A stretch of 64,000 nt of DNA from Streptomyces sp. BK340. Its GTDB lineage: Bacteria > Actinomycetota > Actinomycetes > Streptomycetales > Streptomycetaceae. The stretch is taken from the NCBI RefSeq assembly GCF_007827595.1, contig NZ_VISR01000017.1, positions 1 through 64,000 of the forward strand, given 5' to 3'. The notes beneath the pieces were generated by a model. The model ran no database searches and was not told the origin of the DNA. It saw only the letters and a program-made list of their open reading frames with translations. Shown here in pieces: positions 63,026-64,000 of the stretch. The number at the start of each line of letters is the position of its first letter. Positions within the stretch are counted from its first letter, which is position 1. The position numbers and the translations under genes are program-made.

Positions 63026-64000
63026 TCAGCTCACGTTGACCGCGCTCCAGGCCGCAGCCACCGCGTTGTACTCCGCACTCCCCGCGCCGTAGAGGTCCTT
63101 GGCCGCGCTGAGGGTGGCCGTGCGGGCGCCCTTGTAGTTCGTGGAGGACGTCATGTAGACCGTCAGCGCCCGGTACCAGATCTTGCCGACCTTGTCCCGG
63201 CCGATGCCGGTGACCGTCGAGCCGTTGTAGGTCGGCGAGTCGTAGCTGACCCCGTTGATGGTCTTCGCGCCGCTGCCCTCCGCGAGCAGGTACGCGAAGT
63301 GGTTGGCGACACCCGAGGAGTAGTGGACGTCGAGGTTCCCGACCGACGAGCTCCAGTAGTCGGCGGAGTTCCCGTCCTTGGACGGCTTGTCCATGAAGCG
63401 CAGGGCGGGCTTGCCGAAGCCGGACTTCACGATCTTCTCGCCGATGAGGTAGTCACCGGGGTCGGACGGGTTGTTGGCGTACCACTCGACCATCGTGCCG
63501 AGGATGTCGGAGGTGGCCTCGTTGAGTCCGCCGGACTCGCCCGAGTAGGTCAGCCCGGCCGTCTTCGAGGTCACGCCGTGGGACATCTCGTGCCCGGCCA
63601 CGTCCAGCGCGACCAGCGGCCCGAAGGTGCTGCCGTCACCGTCGCCGTACGTCATGCAGAAGCAGCTGTCGTCCCAGAACGCGTTGTTGTAGTTGTTGCC
63701 GTAGTGGACGCGGTTGTACGAGCCCTTGCCGTCGCCCGCGATGCCGCTGCGGCCCTGGACGTTCTTGTAGTAGTCCCAGGTCTCGTTGGTGCCGTACTGG
63801 GCGTCGACGGCGGCCGAGGAGCGGTCGGAGTTGGCGCCCGTGCCCCAGTGGTTGTCGGCGTCCGTGAACAGGGTCGCGGGCGCCCGGCTGAAGCAGATGC
63901 CGAAGAAGCACAGGTCGGTCTTGTTCTCCGCGTCACCGGTGTAGGTGTTGCCGCGGGTCGGGTCCTTCAGCTGGTACGACGACCCGGACTGGGTCGTCTC
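63026..64000 (-). CDS. M4 family metallopeptidase (thermolysin-like), 5' end outside the window
   Basis: The last 324 residues are visible; the reading frame stays open to the window edge, so the N-terminal signal and propeptide are missing. The zinc-binding H-E-M-S-H lies in V-A-G-H-E-M-S-H-G-V-T, the third ligand Glu in G-G-L-N-E-A-T-S-D, and a catalytic His in L-D-V-H-Y-S-S-G-V-A-N-H. Upstream, D-N-H-W-G-T-G and Y-N-R-V-H-Y-G-N-N-Y-N-N-A-F-W are typical of the M4 N-terminal half. Two extra cysteines (D-S-C-F-C-M) lie just before the catalytic region. It is expected to be a secreted protease. Confidence 0.92.
   Translation of the reverse strand, partial: ETTQSGSSYQLKDPTRGNTYTGDAENKTDLCFFGICFSRAPATLFTDADNHWGTGANSDRSSAAVDAQYGTNETWDYYKNVQGRSGIAGDGKGSYNRVHYGNNYNNAFWDDSCFCMTYGDGDGSTFGPLVALDVAGHEMSHGVTSKTAGLTYSGESGGLNEATSDILGTMVEWYANNPSDPGDYLIGEKIVKSGFGKPALRFMDKPSKDGNSADYWSSSVGNLDVHYSSGVANHFAYLLAEGSGAKTINGVSYDSPTYNGSTVTGIGRDKVGKIWYRALTVYMTSSTNYKGARTATLSAAKDLYGAGSAEYNAVAAAWSAVNVS

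Overview
The window is high-GC actinobacterial DNA and almost certainly comes from the core chromosome of a Streptomyces. Supporting signs are GTG starts, strong GGAGG ribosome sites, a whiJ/abaA-like regulatory set, zur-znuACB, twin-arginine lipoproteins, a chitinase behind DasR-type dre boxes, and only two genes with a TTA (bldA) codon. As recalled and not checked, a zur/znu, glyS, chitinase, dus, ppdK, nirBD neighbourhood also exists in S. coelicolor. No tRNA, rRNA or CRISPR array was seen.

Layout. 0.1-3 kb: an anti-sigma-like ATPase, a WhiJ-like XRE/DUF5753 regulator, a DUF397 protein and a SpoIIE-type phosphatase. 3-9.7 kb: a leftward oligopeptide ABC operon with a fused permease-ATPase, ending in a DapA-family lyase. 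9.9-13.8 kb: recO (preceded by a partial copy of its own 5' end), uppS, a secreted histidine phosphatase and a YcxB-like membrane protein. 13.8-18.5 kb: znuACB-zur, divergent from glyS. 18.5-31.5 kb: an endonuclease-fold protein, a LysE exporter, a GH18 chitinase, an aldo/keto reductase with a TetR regulator, a PQQ-type sugar dehydrogenase, a serine hydrolase, two DHA2 drug exporters with an MmyB-like regulator, and a dihydrouridine synthase.

31.5-42 kb: an LtaS-like sulfatase, two translationally coupled glycoside hydrolases divergent from a ROK regulator, and ppdK. 42-46 kb is the clearest accessory segment: a STAND/NB-ARC-TPR (NLR-like) protein with a TTA codon, a Met-rich lipoprotein and a relic of a tyrosine recombinase. 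It lies between two 26/29-identical hairpin repeats. 46-54.3 kb: small secreted and hypothetical proteins, two SDRs, a sugar ABC importer without its own ATPase, a TetR regulator and a Vgb-like propeller. 54.4-58.7 kb: nitrite reductase (an FAD oxidoreductase, nirB, nirD) behind a GlnR-like box. 58.7-64 kb: a class F sortase and possible partner, a TetR/DHA2 exporter pair with a dense operator array, and an M4 metalloprotease cut by the window edge.

The most unusual signals are two MITE-like hairpin elements (24589-24767 and 60404-60571) with related cores but different ends; both supply the TAG stop of the neighbouring gene, and a third solo end does the same. Others are the recO 5' duplication, now a leader ORF overlapping the recO start, and the NLR gene with a candidate amyloid-type N-terminal motif and a near-identical 126-bp TPR array. 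Functions are assigned from motifs read by eye; no database search was possible.
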